A DNA stretch of 13,957 nucleotides from Candidatus Poribacteria bacterium (GTDB lineage Bacteria > Poribacteria > WGA-4E > WGA-3G). The stretch covers positions 1-13,957 of the forward strand of contig VXZL01000595.1 in assembly GCA_009845505.1 (NCBI GenBank), written 5' to 3'. The notes below the pieces were generated by a model. The model did not search any database, was not told the origin of the DNA, and saw only the letters and a list, made by a program, of their open reading frames with translations. Each line of letters starts with the position of its first letter. The first letter of the stretch is position 1. Shown here piece after piece: positions 6,400 through 12,804 of the stretch. A program made the translations under genes and the position numbers.

Positions 6400-7899
6400 T
6401 TGATGAAGGCGCGGGCGAGGTTCATCGTGGAGAATCAACGCGTCATGGATCCGGACGATCTCTGCCACTACAGTTTTCGGATTTGGAATAACGATGCCGA
6501 AAGGCTGATTGTAGAAGAAGAGGCACCTTGTGGTTCAATTGATATGGGGGGCAGCGATGATCGGTGCTTCGCGCCACCGGTATTCCTCGCCGGAAAGAAC
6601 GTCTATTACCCCAACGAGCAGGAAATTCACGCCCTTGATGAATTTATAGAGAACTTTCTCTACCGCAAACTGCAGGATAAAGACAACTATCAGGTACTGA
6701 ACTCGCTCATTGGACTCCGTGAGGGGTCGTGGCGGCGATGGGACTACGTCTGGCGTATCTACAACTATCCGCATGTCTATAACATCTACTATCAAATGTA
6801 TCGGATTACGAAACTACACGGAATAAAGACGACTCGCGAACCCTTGGAGTACCTCAGACTTGCCTATCACACGGCTTATGCTTCTTACCAAGATTCCACT
6901 TACGAAAGCGTCTACGAGACGAAGAATTACATCGACTACCACCGTGGGAACATGTCCAAAACGCATGCCCCGATGGGTTCGCCGATTCTGGCACATCTTC
7001 TGAGATCGCTGAAAATGGAAGGTATGCGGACGGAATACCGGATGCTCTTAGACGCTATTGAGGGATGTCTCCCGTTTTTCCTTGAGGAGGAATATCCGTT
7101 CGCGTCGGAGTATTGTTTCGATCACGCCTCAAAAGCGGCGTTATACTACTTAGCGCAGGTCGCTGACGATGAACCGTTGAAAAAGCGCACTGTGCAGACA
7201 ATCCTCGCCAGTCGCGATACAACCCCGATGTGGTTCTCCTACTGCACGAACATGCGGTATATCGGGTGCTACCCGACACCGCTCTTGGCGCGTCCGCTCT
7301 TTGATAGATTTGAACAGACGGGGGATCTCCACTACTTACAAAAGGCTTACGGTGCGGCTTTGGCTGTCTGGAGTTGTGTCGATCCATCTGGCAAGGGCTA
7401 CAACGGCAGGGAGTGGCGGTTCAACCCACCGGAGAAAGGATCACCGGAATACAACTATTATCGCAACGGCTGTTTCTCTGGCGAAGTCGGCATGGGATTA
7501 TACGGCAACTTGAGTATGCTGAAATCCTATCTCATCCAGGATCCTGATTTCGGGCTTGTCGGTTACGGATGCGCTGTCTCCGAGACAGCGGACGACTACA
7601 CCCTCATTCCACAAGACGGGTTAGGAGTCAGGGGCTCCTTCGTACCGCTCGGTGTGACACTGGAGACGGTAAAGGCACGCATTGAGAAGGCGACACTCGC
7701 AAAGGACCTACGACGGTTGGAACTGGTCTTATCGAAGCCGTCCAAGCACGCTGATTGCGCGCATATCTCTATCCGTGGGATGCGGTTCGGTGCGTACCGA
7801 TGTAGTACAGGCAGGGTCAAACATGGCGAGCAACTTGAATGGGAAGTGCCTTATGCAGAAGGACAAGAAACCCTCTGCCTAACGCTAACTGCCAAATAG
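6400..7899 (+). CDS. Intact 3' part of a broken large protein, DUF5695/helical glycosidase-like
   Basis: An open frame of 499 codons (TTG 6400, ATG 6403). Its first residues, ETLMKARARFIVENQRVMD, continue the broken segment at 6064-6394, so this is probably the C-terminal two thirds of one protein rather than a full gene. It is rich in aromatics and acidic helices: WRRWDYVWRIYNYPHVYNIYY (about 111-131), YHTAYASYQDSTYESVYE (156-173), YPFASEYCFDHASKAALYY (232-250), then HYLQKAYGAALAVWSC (311-326) and a short beta-rich tail after about 405. This pattern fits an (alpha/alpha) barrel carbohydrate-active protein and recalls DUF5695-type proteins from memory. No catalytic residues can be assigned. 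No signal peptide is present on this fragment. The weak GGAG at 6382-6385 is too far from 6400 to be a convincing ribosome site. A hairpin follows 1-4 nt after the stop. Confidence 0.6.
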   Translation: MMKARARFIVENQRVMDPDDLCHYSFRIWNNDAERLIVEEEAPCGSIDMGGSDDRCFAPPVFLAGKNVYYPNEQEIHALDEFIENFLYRKLQDKDNYQVLNSLIGLREGSWRRWDYVWRIYNYPHVYNIYYQMYRITKLHGIKTTREPLEYLRLAYHTAYASYQDSTYESVYETKNYIDYHRGNMSKTHAPMGSPILAHLLRSLKMEGMRTEYRMLLDAIEGCLPFFLEEEYPFASEYCFDHASKAALYYLAQVADDEPLKKRTVQTILASRDTTPMWFSYCTNMRYIGCYPTPLLARPLFDRFEQTGDLHYLQKAYGAALAVWSCVDPSGKGYNGREWRFNPPEKGSPEYNYYRNGCFSGEVGMGLYGNLSMLKSYLIQDPDFGLVGYGCAVSETADDYTLIPQDGLGVRGSFVPLGVTLETVKARIEKATLAKDLRRLELVLSKPSKHADCAHISIRGMRFGAYRCSTGRVKHGEQLEWEVPYAEGQETLCLTLTAK

Positions 7900-7924
7900 G
7901 TAGGCGAGGTTTCCTAACCTCGCC
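7900..7924 (+). repeat. GTAGG-type palindrome directly after a stop codon
   Basis: GTA is followed by a 9-bp perfect stem GGCGAGGTT (7903-7911), loop TCCT and AACCTCGCC (7916-7924). The G of the preceding TAG stop is at 7899. On the plus strand GTTCTTCTTGTT follows, which is T-rich but not a clean T-run, so it could be a weak terminator of the broken gene. It is the same unit, in opposite orientation, as 9518-9541. Confidence 0.7.
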
Positions 7925-7936
7925 GTTCTTCTTGTT

Positions 7937-7970
7937 AAAAAGGGAAGGGGACTGGTTAGACCAGTCCCCT
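7937..7970 (-). terminator. Rho-independent terminator of the STAS gene
   Basis: A perfect 11-bp stem AGGGGACTGGT (7946-7956) / ACCAGTCCCCT (7960-7970) with a 3-nt loop. On the minus strand it is followed by TCCCTTTTT (7945 down to 7937). It lies 26 nt past the TAA of the STAS gene (7997-7999). This is the cleanest terminator in the window. Confidence 0.8.
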
Positions 7971-7996
7971 CTTGACGTTTCACCAAGTTTTAGATG

Positions 7997-8338
7997 TTAT
8001 GCTGCTAATGCCGAAACCGCAGCATCCTCGCTATCGAAGTGTTCAAAGAGACTCACAATCCGGCTCACAGCCACCAAGTCTTTGATGTGTTTCCCAACGT
8101 TGATGACCCCGATACGTCCTTGTTTCCGAGCTGCTGTGGCACGTGCTTCCATGAGGGCAAAGAGTCCTGAGCCGTCAATCTTATTGACCTTCTCGAAATT
8201 GATAAGGATACGGGGTGCATCGGAGGTCTCTATCTGTGGTGAGATGACTTCCCGTAATTCTGTTACTGAGGGTCCTACTATCTTTCCGTTGGGTTCCAAG
8301 ATTGCGATGCCATTTTCCTGGCGAATTTGGGTTCTCAT
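7997..8338 (-). CDS. STAS-domain anti-sigma factor antagonist-like protein
   Basis: A single STAS domain of 113 residues, the normal size of SpoIIAA/RsbV proteins. In the family these bind an anti-sigma kinase and release a sigma factor, controlled by phosphorylation. Strand and helix order fit: GIAILEPNGKIVG (10-22), RILINFEKVNKIDGSGLFAL (43-62), RIGVINVGKHIKDLVAV (75-91), VSLFEHFDSEDAAV (95-108). The phosphoacceptor in RsbV/SpoIIAA is the first residue of the D-S-[ST]-G motif; here the motif is D55-G56-S57-G58, so that position is Gly and only the next Ser could be modified. No anti-sigma kinase or phosphatase gene is nearby. The ATG has AAGGAG (8347-8352 on the minus strand) with an 8-nt spacer. 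A strong terminator follows. It is divergent from the EcfT-like gene. Confidence 0.9.
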   Translation of the reverse strand: MRTQIRQENGIAILEPNGKIVGPSVTELREVISPQIETSDAPRILINFEKVNKIDGSGLFALMEARATAARKQGRIGVINVGKHIKDLVAVSRIVSLFEHFDSEDAAVSALAA

Positions 8339-8543
8339 GATACTTTCTCCTTTTTATTTCCTAAACCATTTGCGTTTAATTTTTTTATACTCTCTTAGCG
8401 TTCTATTGATGTATTCGTTACGTTAGTCAGATTCTATGAAAAAAGGTTCGTTTTTCGCCAATCTTTCTTATCCAACCTCGCACGTTCTGACGGAAGTATC
8501 TCTAATCTGTGTCATCCGCGATTCAGACAATTAAATAGCAAAC
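8339..8543. other. Divergent intergenic region between STAS and EcfT-like genes
   Basis: It holds the STAS ribosome-binding site (8347-8352), an AT-rich block (8375-8395) with TATAAA on the minus strand at 8385-8390 but no matching -35 element, and the dispersed repeat copy at 8504-8531. TATACT at 8559-8564 lies just inside the next ORF and could be a -10 box for a leaderless start at 8571. No promoter is convincing for either gene. Confidence 0.4.
8504..8531 (+). repeat. Dispersed intergenic sequence fragment (copy B)
   Basis: This aligns with 61-87 with one gap and shares the exact 12-mer GATTCAGACAAT at its right end. It lies 12 nt before the first possible start of the EcfT-like gene. 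Confidence 0.4.
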
Positions 8544-9428
8544 ATGCCCCAAACCTGCTATACTTATAGTATGCGCAATACGATACTCGAACCCCGCACA
8601 AAAATCCTGATGATGCTCATTGCAGGGTGTCTCGTTATCCTGCTGGATAGTCCGACGGCATTGTTCGTCTGTTTTCTCGGTAGCCTAACGCTGATTGCCG
8701 CCTCCGTGCCGACGTGGCGGCAAATCGGACTCCTCTGTACCTTCCTCTTTTTCACGACTTGGGGCTTAATTTACAGTCAAGCAATCTTCTATAATGAGTT
8801 TCCGCGCACCGTGCTATTCACACTCGTGCCTGCCGATCTACCGCTCATCGGGAAGATGACAGGCGGCATCCGCGTCTATCGGGAAGGCTTGTTTCACGGC
8901 ATTGTCCAATCTCTGCGCTTCAACACGACGCTGGTCATAGGGTGTTTTATCGTCTGGACGACGCAACCCCGCGATCTCCTCCTCGCACTGACACAATTGC
9001 GCGTGCCATCGACACTCGCTTTCATGGTGACAACGGCACTGCATTTCATTCCAGTTATTGCAAATGAAGCAGCGACAGTTCTCCGCTCGCAACGGTTGCG
9101 AGGGTTCCGGTATCTTCGGCTCAATCTACTCGCCACGTGTCGTGGGGTGCTGAATAGTTTTCGTCCAATCTTGGCGGGGAATATTCGGCATGCGACGCAT
9201 CTCAGCGAATCCGTTGAAAGTCGAGGATTTTCAGCAGAGACGATGGCGGAACGCACTTCACTGCGGACCCTGAAGATGGGAATGTTGGATTACAGCCTGC
9301 TGACGATCCTGTTTGCCTGTTTGGTTGGCATCATCGCGTTGAAGCTGCTCTATTTTTTCTATGCGAACGATATCTATTACGGGTCGTGGTTGCGGGGTAT
9401 TTATACTTTTACGCGTGAGGTGTTGTGA
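8544..9428 (+). CDS. ecfT: EcfT/CbiQ-family transmembrane transporter component
   Basis: A 294-residue membrane protein of the EcfT (CbiQ) family, the coupling component of energy-coupling-factor vitamin and metal importers. It opens with LEPRTKILMMLIAG (15-28), a typical EcfT start, has about six hydrophobic segments (21-53, 60-82, 128-140, 157-173, 250-274) and carries both cytoplasmic coupling motifs, RLRG (184-187) and ESRGF (225-229), which in the family dock onto the two ATPase subunits. No ATPase (EcfA/CbiO) or substrate-binding S-component gene is present in the window. Neither ATG has a Shine-Dalgarno: 8544 is the longest choice, while 8571 fits the family N-terminus better and follows TATACT. 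A G-rich tract begins directly at the stop codon. The transported substrate is unknown. Confidence 0.88.
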   Translation: MPQTCYTYSMRNTILEPRTKILMMLIAGCLVILLDSPTALFVCFLGSLTLIAASVPTWRQIGLLCTFLFFTTWGLIYSQAIFYNEFPRTVLFTLVPADLPLIGKMTGGIRVYREGLFHGIVQSLRFNTTLVIGCFIVWTTQPRDLLLALTQLRVPSTLAFMVTTALHFIPVIANEAATVLRSQRLRGFRYLRLNLLATCRGVLNSFRPILAGNIRHATHLSESVESRGFSAETMAERTSLRTLKMGMLDYSLLTILFACLVGIIALKLLYFFYANDIYYGSWLRGIYTFTREVL

Positions 9429-9453
9429 GGGGTTACGGGTTTTGGGTACTGGG
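9429..9453 (+). other. Canonical G-quadruplex motif after the ecfT stop codon
   Basis: Four G-tracts with 4-nt loops: GGGG TTAC GGG TTTT GGG TACT GGG, starting at the base after the TGA. Three further G-runs follow (9463-9466, 9482-9484, 9495-9498). The plus strand of 9429-9510 is almost free of C. The motif satisfies the standard G3+ N1-7 pattern and would lie in the 3' end of the ecfT transcript. Confidence 0.6.
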
Positions 9454-9517
9454 TTGTGTTTAGGGGTTAGCGGTCAGATTTGGGTTGATGAATTGGGGTG
9501 TTTTGTTAGGAAGAATT

Positions 9518-9541
9518 GGCGAGGTTAGAAACCTCGCCTAC
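9518..9541 (-). repeat. GTAGG-type palindrome between convergent genes
   Basis: A 9-bp perfect stem GGCGAGGTT (9518-9526), loop AGA, AACCTCGCC (9530-9538), then TAC; read on the minus strand it begins GTAGG. It matches 7900-7924 in inverse orientation except for one base of loop length. It lies between the convergent ecfT and moaB genes, 20 nt from the latter's stop codon. Neither strand has a T-tract after the stem. Confidence 0.7.
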
Positions 9542-9561
9542 CGTGGTTGGTGAGAAGCGGG

Positions 9562-10083
9562 TTAGCGTCCGACCTCCCATGCAAGATGCTGCAATTCCGG
9601 TCCAATCAGTTTTTCCCATGCCAATTCCACTGCAGCCGTTGATCCCGGCGTGGAGATAACCACTTTCCCACGATAAACACCAGCCGTTGCTCTTGAGAGC
9701 ATCGCCGCTGCGCCGACCTGATCATAGCTGAACATCCGAAAGAGTTCCCCAAATCCGGGGAGCGTCTTTTCCAACTTACGATTGAGAATATCGAACGTCG
9801 TGTCGCGTGGCGCGATACCTGTGCCGCCGTTGAAAAGGATAACCTGTGCATCGCTTTCCGCCATTTTATTTAACACAGCAGCGACTTGGTCGGGTTCGTC
9901 TTTGATGATCTGATAGGCAGCGACGCTGTTTCCCTCTGCAGCGAGTTGTTCACGTAAAAATGCTGCATTTTTGTCTGTTTCGGGGGTACGTGTGTCGCTC
10001 ACGGTGACAATAGCGACAGCGACAGGCCCCTCTTCGGTTGCCATTTCTCTGTGTTGTTGTGTGCTTGTGGAAGTTGTTGCCAT
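9562..10083 (-). CDS. moaB: MoaB/MogA-family molybdopterin biosynthesis protein
   Basis: A 173-residue cytoplasmic MoCF-biosynthesis-fold protein. MogA-type members adenylylate molybdopterin before metal insertion; MoaB-type members are closely related and partly uncharacterised. Typical blocks are AIVTVSDTR (24-32), [10 protein letters not shown] (85-94), [16 protein letters not shown] (109-124), [11 protein letters not shown] (127-137) and [17 protein letters not shown] (143-159). The first 18 residues are a Ser/Thr/Gln-rich extension beyond the fold; an internal ATG at codon 14 exists, but the ATG at 10083 has a strong AAGGAG (10089-10094) 5 nt away, so the long form is preferred. No other molybdenum-cofactor gene is in the window. 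It is the last gene of the minus-strand group, 84 nt after the 98-residue protein gene. Confidence 0.9.
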   Translation of the reverse strand: MATTSTSTQQHREMATEEGPVAVAIVTVSDTRTPETDKNAAFLREQLAAEGNSVAAYQIIKDEPDQVAAVLNKMAESDAQVILFNGGTGIAPRDTTFDILNRKLEKTLPGFGELFRMFSYDQVGAAAMLSRATAGVYRGKVVISTPGSTAAVELAWEKLIGPELQHLAWEVGR

Positions 10084-10133
10084 AGTAGCTCCTTTTTGTT
10101 GTTATGATGAATTGTCCAAATATGTAAGCGGCT

Positions 10134-10158
10134 GTAGGGACACTCCTTGTGGGTGTCC
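10134..10158 (+). repeat. GTAGG-type palindrome, CCTTGTGG-loop subfamily, copy 1
   Basis: A 25-nt unit GTAGG-GACAC-T-CCTTGTGG-GTGTCC with a 6-bp perfect stem (GGACAC 10138-10143 / GTGTCC 10153-10158), extendable by a T-G and a C-G pair. It begins 9 nt after the stop codon of the 98-residue gene, between that gene and moaB. It differs from 10532-10556 at five positions, four of which are two compensated base pairs. Confidence 0.75.
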
Positions 10159-10167
10159 GAAGCGTCC

Positions 10168-10464
10168 TTAAACTTCGTTCAGAGAAAACCTCAGCGTTGC
10201 GTTTGGTCTCTTGTCGAGATAACTGTGAGAACTGGTGTCATCTGCTGCCGCAGGACAGATGAGTTCAACATGATAGTCTGTATATTTTGGTTCCCCAAGG
10301 TTCATCCATGCCTCCATTAGTTTAGTGAAGCGTCCGACGTGTTGTTGGTTGCCATAGACCTCCATACGTTTCTCCGATCCAAAGAGCCAGCCGGAGTAAG
10401 GAAGATATAAGGCAGGTGCTTCCCTGTGAAGATTTTCTATGTGGGATTGGATCGTTGCATCCAT
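10168..10464 (-). CDS. Small uncharacterised protein, 98 residues
   Basis: No family is recognised. The product is soluble, with no signal peptide or membrane segment, and is aromatic-rich in the middle (LYLPYSGWLFGSEKRMEVYG, residues 19-38), followed by a predicted helix (RFTKLMEAWMNLGE, 45-58) and a beta-like block YTDYHVELICPAAADD (61-76). It ends with ATLRFSLNEV. It could be a compact alpha/beta domain. The ATG at 10464 has no good Shine-Dalgarno. Palindromic repeats flank it on both sides, so its linkage to the VWA gene (99 nt away) and moaB (84 nt) is by strand and spacing only. Codon use looks like that of its neighbours, and the length and lack of low complexity argue for a real gene. 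Confidence 0.65.
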   Translation of the reverse strand: MDATIQSHIENLHREAPALYLPYSGWLFGSEKRMEVYGNQQHVGRFTKLMEAWMNLGEPKYTDYHVELICPAAADDTSSHSYLDKRPNATLRFSLNEV

Positions 10465-10531
10465 GGTAATTCGTAATGTGATTGTCAGTTGTTGGTTATT
10501 ATGGTAGATCCAAAAAATAAATACACATCTT

Positions 10532-10556
10532 GTAGGGGCAGCCCTTGTGGCTGCCC
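10532..10556 (+). repeat. GTAGG-type palindrome, CCTTGTGG-loop subfamily, copy 2
   Basis: A 25-nt unit with an 8-bp perfect stem GGGCAGCC (10536-10543), loop CTTGT, GGCTGCCC (10549-10556), preceded by GTAG. It sits 7 nt after the stop codon of the VWA gene. On the minus strand CCTAC and an AT-rich stretch follow, with TATTTATTTTTTGG about 10-20 nt farther on, so partial terminator activity is possible but the spacing is poor. Confidence 0.75.
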
Positions 10557-10563
10557 ACTCATC

Positions 10564-12774
10564 TTATTGGTTTGGAAATGCTTGGTTTAGGTGCTTCGGC
10601 ATTGTAAAGAAGCGTCCGCCTGTCTTTTCAACAAGAGTCTTTTGAAAATCTGTGGGACCCGGATGTCCGATAATATAAGCACGGATGCCTAATGACAGAC
10701 ATAGATTAAGCGCATCTTCAGGTGGATATTTTCCGGTTGTCGGTTCGTCTGTCAGGATGAGCAAAAATCGGCTGGCATACGGACTAAATTTCACTTTCGG
10801 AACGCCTTCGACGATTGCATCAATGAGGTGTTCGTCGCCGCCAAATGGGTCTTCCATATAACTCTCCAACATCGCCTCGTTGAGGGGCATCTGCGTAACG
10901 ACAGCACCGTTGATGACCTTGATTGCGTCTTTCGCTTCAGCAAACCGGATGAGTCCAATGCGATAGTTAATCGGTAGAATGTCTAACCTACCGAGTAGCG
11001 TGCTTAAACCGAGCATGACGGCTTGAGACTTCCCCCCCATACTCCGGCTGTAATCGAGCATAACGACGATATCCACAGCCGGTTCGTATCCTTTTACCGC
11101 CTTGTCAGGCGACGCGCTGAGTGCTGCGCCGTCGTAGATGTTCAATCGGTTATCTTCACTGCGAATGGTGAACATCCGCCGCCGATTCCGGTCGTTCATG
11201 AGCCATCGGCTTCCCCGTTTTTGCGTCATAGCCGTGAGGCTTGTAGAGGCGTTCCAACTTTCGGGGTAGATACCGGAGTAGACGTTCAACTTGTTGTCCT
11301 CTTTCCGAACCGTGTAGATACGTCCGTTAGTATAGTCGGTGATGACCCATAAGTCACCCTTCTGTTTCTCCCAGACCGTCGCACTTCCGAATAGGTTGTC
11401 AATACCGGCTAAGCGGGCACCGTTTTTTCTGAATTCACGCTGTAGTTTCTTCATTGGCACGTCGCCGTCTTCGAGAAAGACTTCAAACTGAGATTCCATG
11501 CTGAACAGGAGTTTACCACTGTTGCGGCGCAGGTCAGTAGCGATGTCTCGAAACACCTTCATGAACCCTTCATTGGCGACGCGATCACTCGGAAGCGTGG
11601 AGGCATTGACGACATCTCCGGGAATCCGCTGCCAGAGTCCGCCTGTCATCTCCGCTAACTCTTGCTGAAACTGCTCTGGATATCCGAGCACGTTGACGCG
11701 TATATCCTCAAGTTGATAGAGTTCGATAACCTTCTGCCGCATCGTTTTGTAAGCGTCCGCCTTTTTGAGATGTGTTGAGGCGGGTTCGTCGGTTACAAGG
11801 ACGATATACTTATCGGCATCGGCGTGGAAGTCGATGTAATGCGGTGTGTCTGTGAGTGCGTCAAGCGCGTGTTCGTTGCCGCTGAGGGTGGCTTTTTGCA
11901 TCCGCCTGCGGAGCATGCTGACTTCGGGTAACAGGGAGCGGATTTCAATCCTTTGACCCTCTCGCCGGACGCTGAATTCGGACATACCGAGGTGATACTC
12001 CAAGTTGACGAGATCGAATTCATCCGTCATAGCGTAGAGGTTTGCAGCGACTTCTTGGATGTTATCCCGCATGCTGGCACTGGTGTCGAGGACGAACACG
12101 ACGTTTACTTTATCCAATTCCCGCGTTCCGATGATATGGTCAGCAATGTTTTTGAGTGCTTTGGCGAACGGATTGCCGGGACCCTTACCGCTGCCTTCGC
12201 CAGTGTCCCCACCGTCTCCCTCCCCGACAGTCCCGATTTCAGAGACACCTGTAGATTCCAGCCTGTGGAATCCACCGCCGCCCTCGCCTTTGACGCGTTG
12301 CCGTAGGCTCTCTACGCCCGCTCCCGGTGTCGTTTGAAAAGGGCTGTCTACCGATTCAGCGATCGGTGTTGCACGGCTATTGTACCGTTCAGCATCCGTC
12401 GTTACGTCTGGGAGTATTGTTTCCGTGTCCGACACAGATTTCGTCGCGTTGTTAAGCAGTGCCTCCTCCGACTGCCGAATTGTCTCATCCATTAAGTTGG
12501 CAGAAGCGAGTAAATCTAAATGGCGTTGATTTGCGTCAGTAGTGTCATCGGTACGCTTCGGAATGAGAATTGTCTTAGGTGGCGGCGGTTTGAGGGTACG
12601 CCGCTGTTCTCGGAAGGCTTTGGGATTGATGAGTTCCACTGCCAGCGCGTCTTCATTACCGATGTGTCGGTCCGCGTAGAAAGAGAACATAAAGATAATG
12701 GCAAGGGTCAGGTGGACAATACCCGCAAAGAGCAATGCGCACACTGAACGTTGTCGTCTACGGGACCGGTTCAT
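10564..12774 (-). CDS. Membrane-anchored protein with two VWA domains and a TonB-like N-terminus
   Basis: A 736-residue protein. After a basic start, one membrane segment (about 12-32) is followed by VELINPKAF and KPPPPK (63-67), a layout like TonB N-termini, including a His at 21 inside the segment. A Gly/Ser-rich linker (163-200) leads to VWA domain 1 (about 222-390), with MIDAS D230-T-S232-A-S234 and VTDEP (327-331). A middle part holds two similar repeats, at about 475-500 and 523-548 (both with RxEDN[KR]LN[VI]Y). VWA domain 2 (about 566-728) has D574-Y-S576-R-S578 and LTDEP (674-678). VWA domains bind proteins in a metal-dependent way, so this is probably a periplasm-facing adhesion or assembly factor; the partner is unknown. 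The ATG has GGAG (12783-12786) with an 8-nt spacer. The gene starts 30 nt after the TolB-like gene, probably in one operon. Confidence 0.88.
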   Translation of the reverse strand: MNRSRRRQRSVCALLFAGIVHLTLAIIFMFSFYADRHIGNEDALAVELINPKAFREQRRTLKPPPPKTILIPKRTDDTTDANQRHLDLLASANLMDETIRQSEEALLNNATKSVSDTETILPDVTTDAERYNSRATPIAESVDSPFQTTPGAGVESLRQRVKGEGGGGFHRLESTGVSEIGTVGEGDGGDTGEGSGKGPGNPFAKALKNIADHIIGTRELDKVNVVFVLDTSASMRDNIQEVAANLYAMTDEFDLVNLEYHLGMSEFSVRREGQRIEIRSLLPEVSMLRRRMQKATLSGNEHALDALTDTPHYIDFHADADKYIVLVTDEPASTHLKKADAYKTMRQKVIELYQLEDIRVNVLGYPEQFQQELAEMTGGLWQRIPGDVVNASTLPSDRVANEGFMKVFRDIATDLRRNSGKLLFSMESQFEVFLEDGDVPMKKLQREFRKNGARLAGIDNLFGSATVWEKQKGDLWVITDYTNGRIYTVRKEDNKLNVYSGIYPESWNASTSLTAMTQKRGSRWLMNDRNRRRMFTIRSEDNRLNIYDGAALSASPDKAVKGYEPAVDIVVMLDYSRSMGGKSQAVMLGLSTLLGRLDILPINYRIGLIRFAEAKDAIKVINGAVVTQMPLNEAMLESYMEDPFGGDEHLIDAIVEGVPKVKFSPYASRFLLILTDEPTTGKYPPEDALNLCLSLGIRAYIIGHPGPTDFQKTLVEKTGGRFFTMPKHLNQAFPNQ

Positions 12775-12804
12775 GATATTTTCTCCATTGTATTTCTAAA
12801 GAGA

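Noticed and set aside
5937..7924. Insertion sequence as cause of the broken gene
   Set aside because: No transposase reading frame, terminal inverted repeats or target duplication were found around the two frame changes.
7839..8426. 195-codon open frame on the plus strand
   Set aside because: It overlaps the end of the broken gene, two hairpins and the whole STAS gene in antisense; the STAS gene has motif, ribosome-site and terminator support.
9518..9541. Bidirectional rho-independent terminator for ecfT and moaB
   Set aside because: The stem is good but neither strand has a T-tract after it, so a classical terminator is not supported.
18..10556. CRISPR array from the repeated palindromes
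   Set aside because: Copies are thousands of bases apart, differ in stem sequence and are separated by genes, not by uniform spacers.
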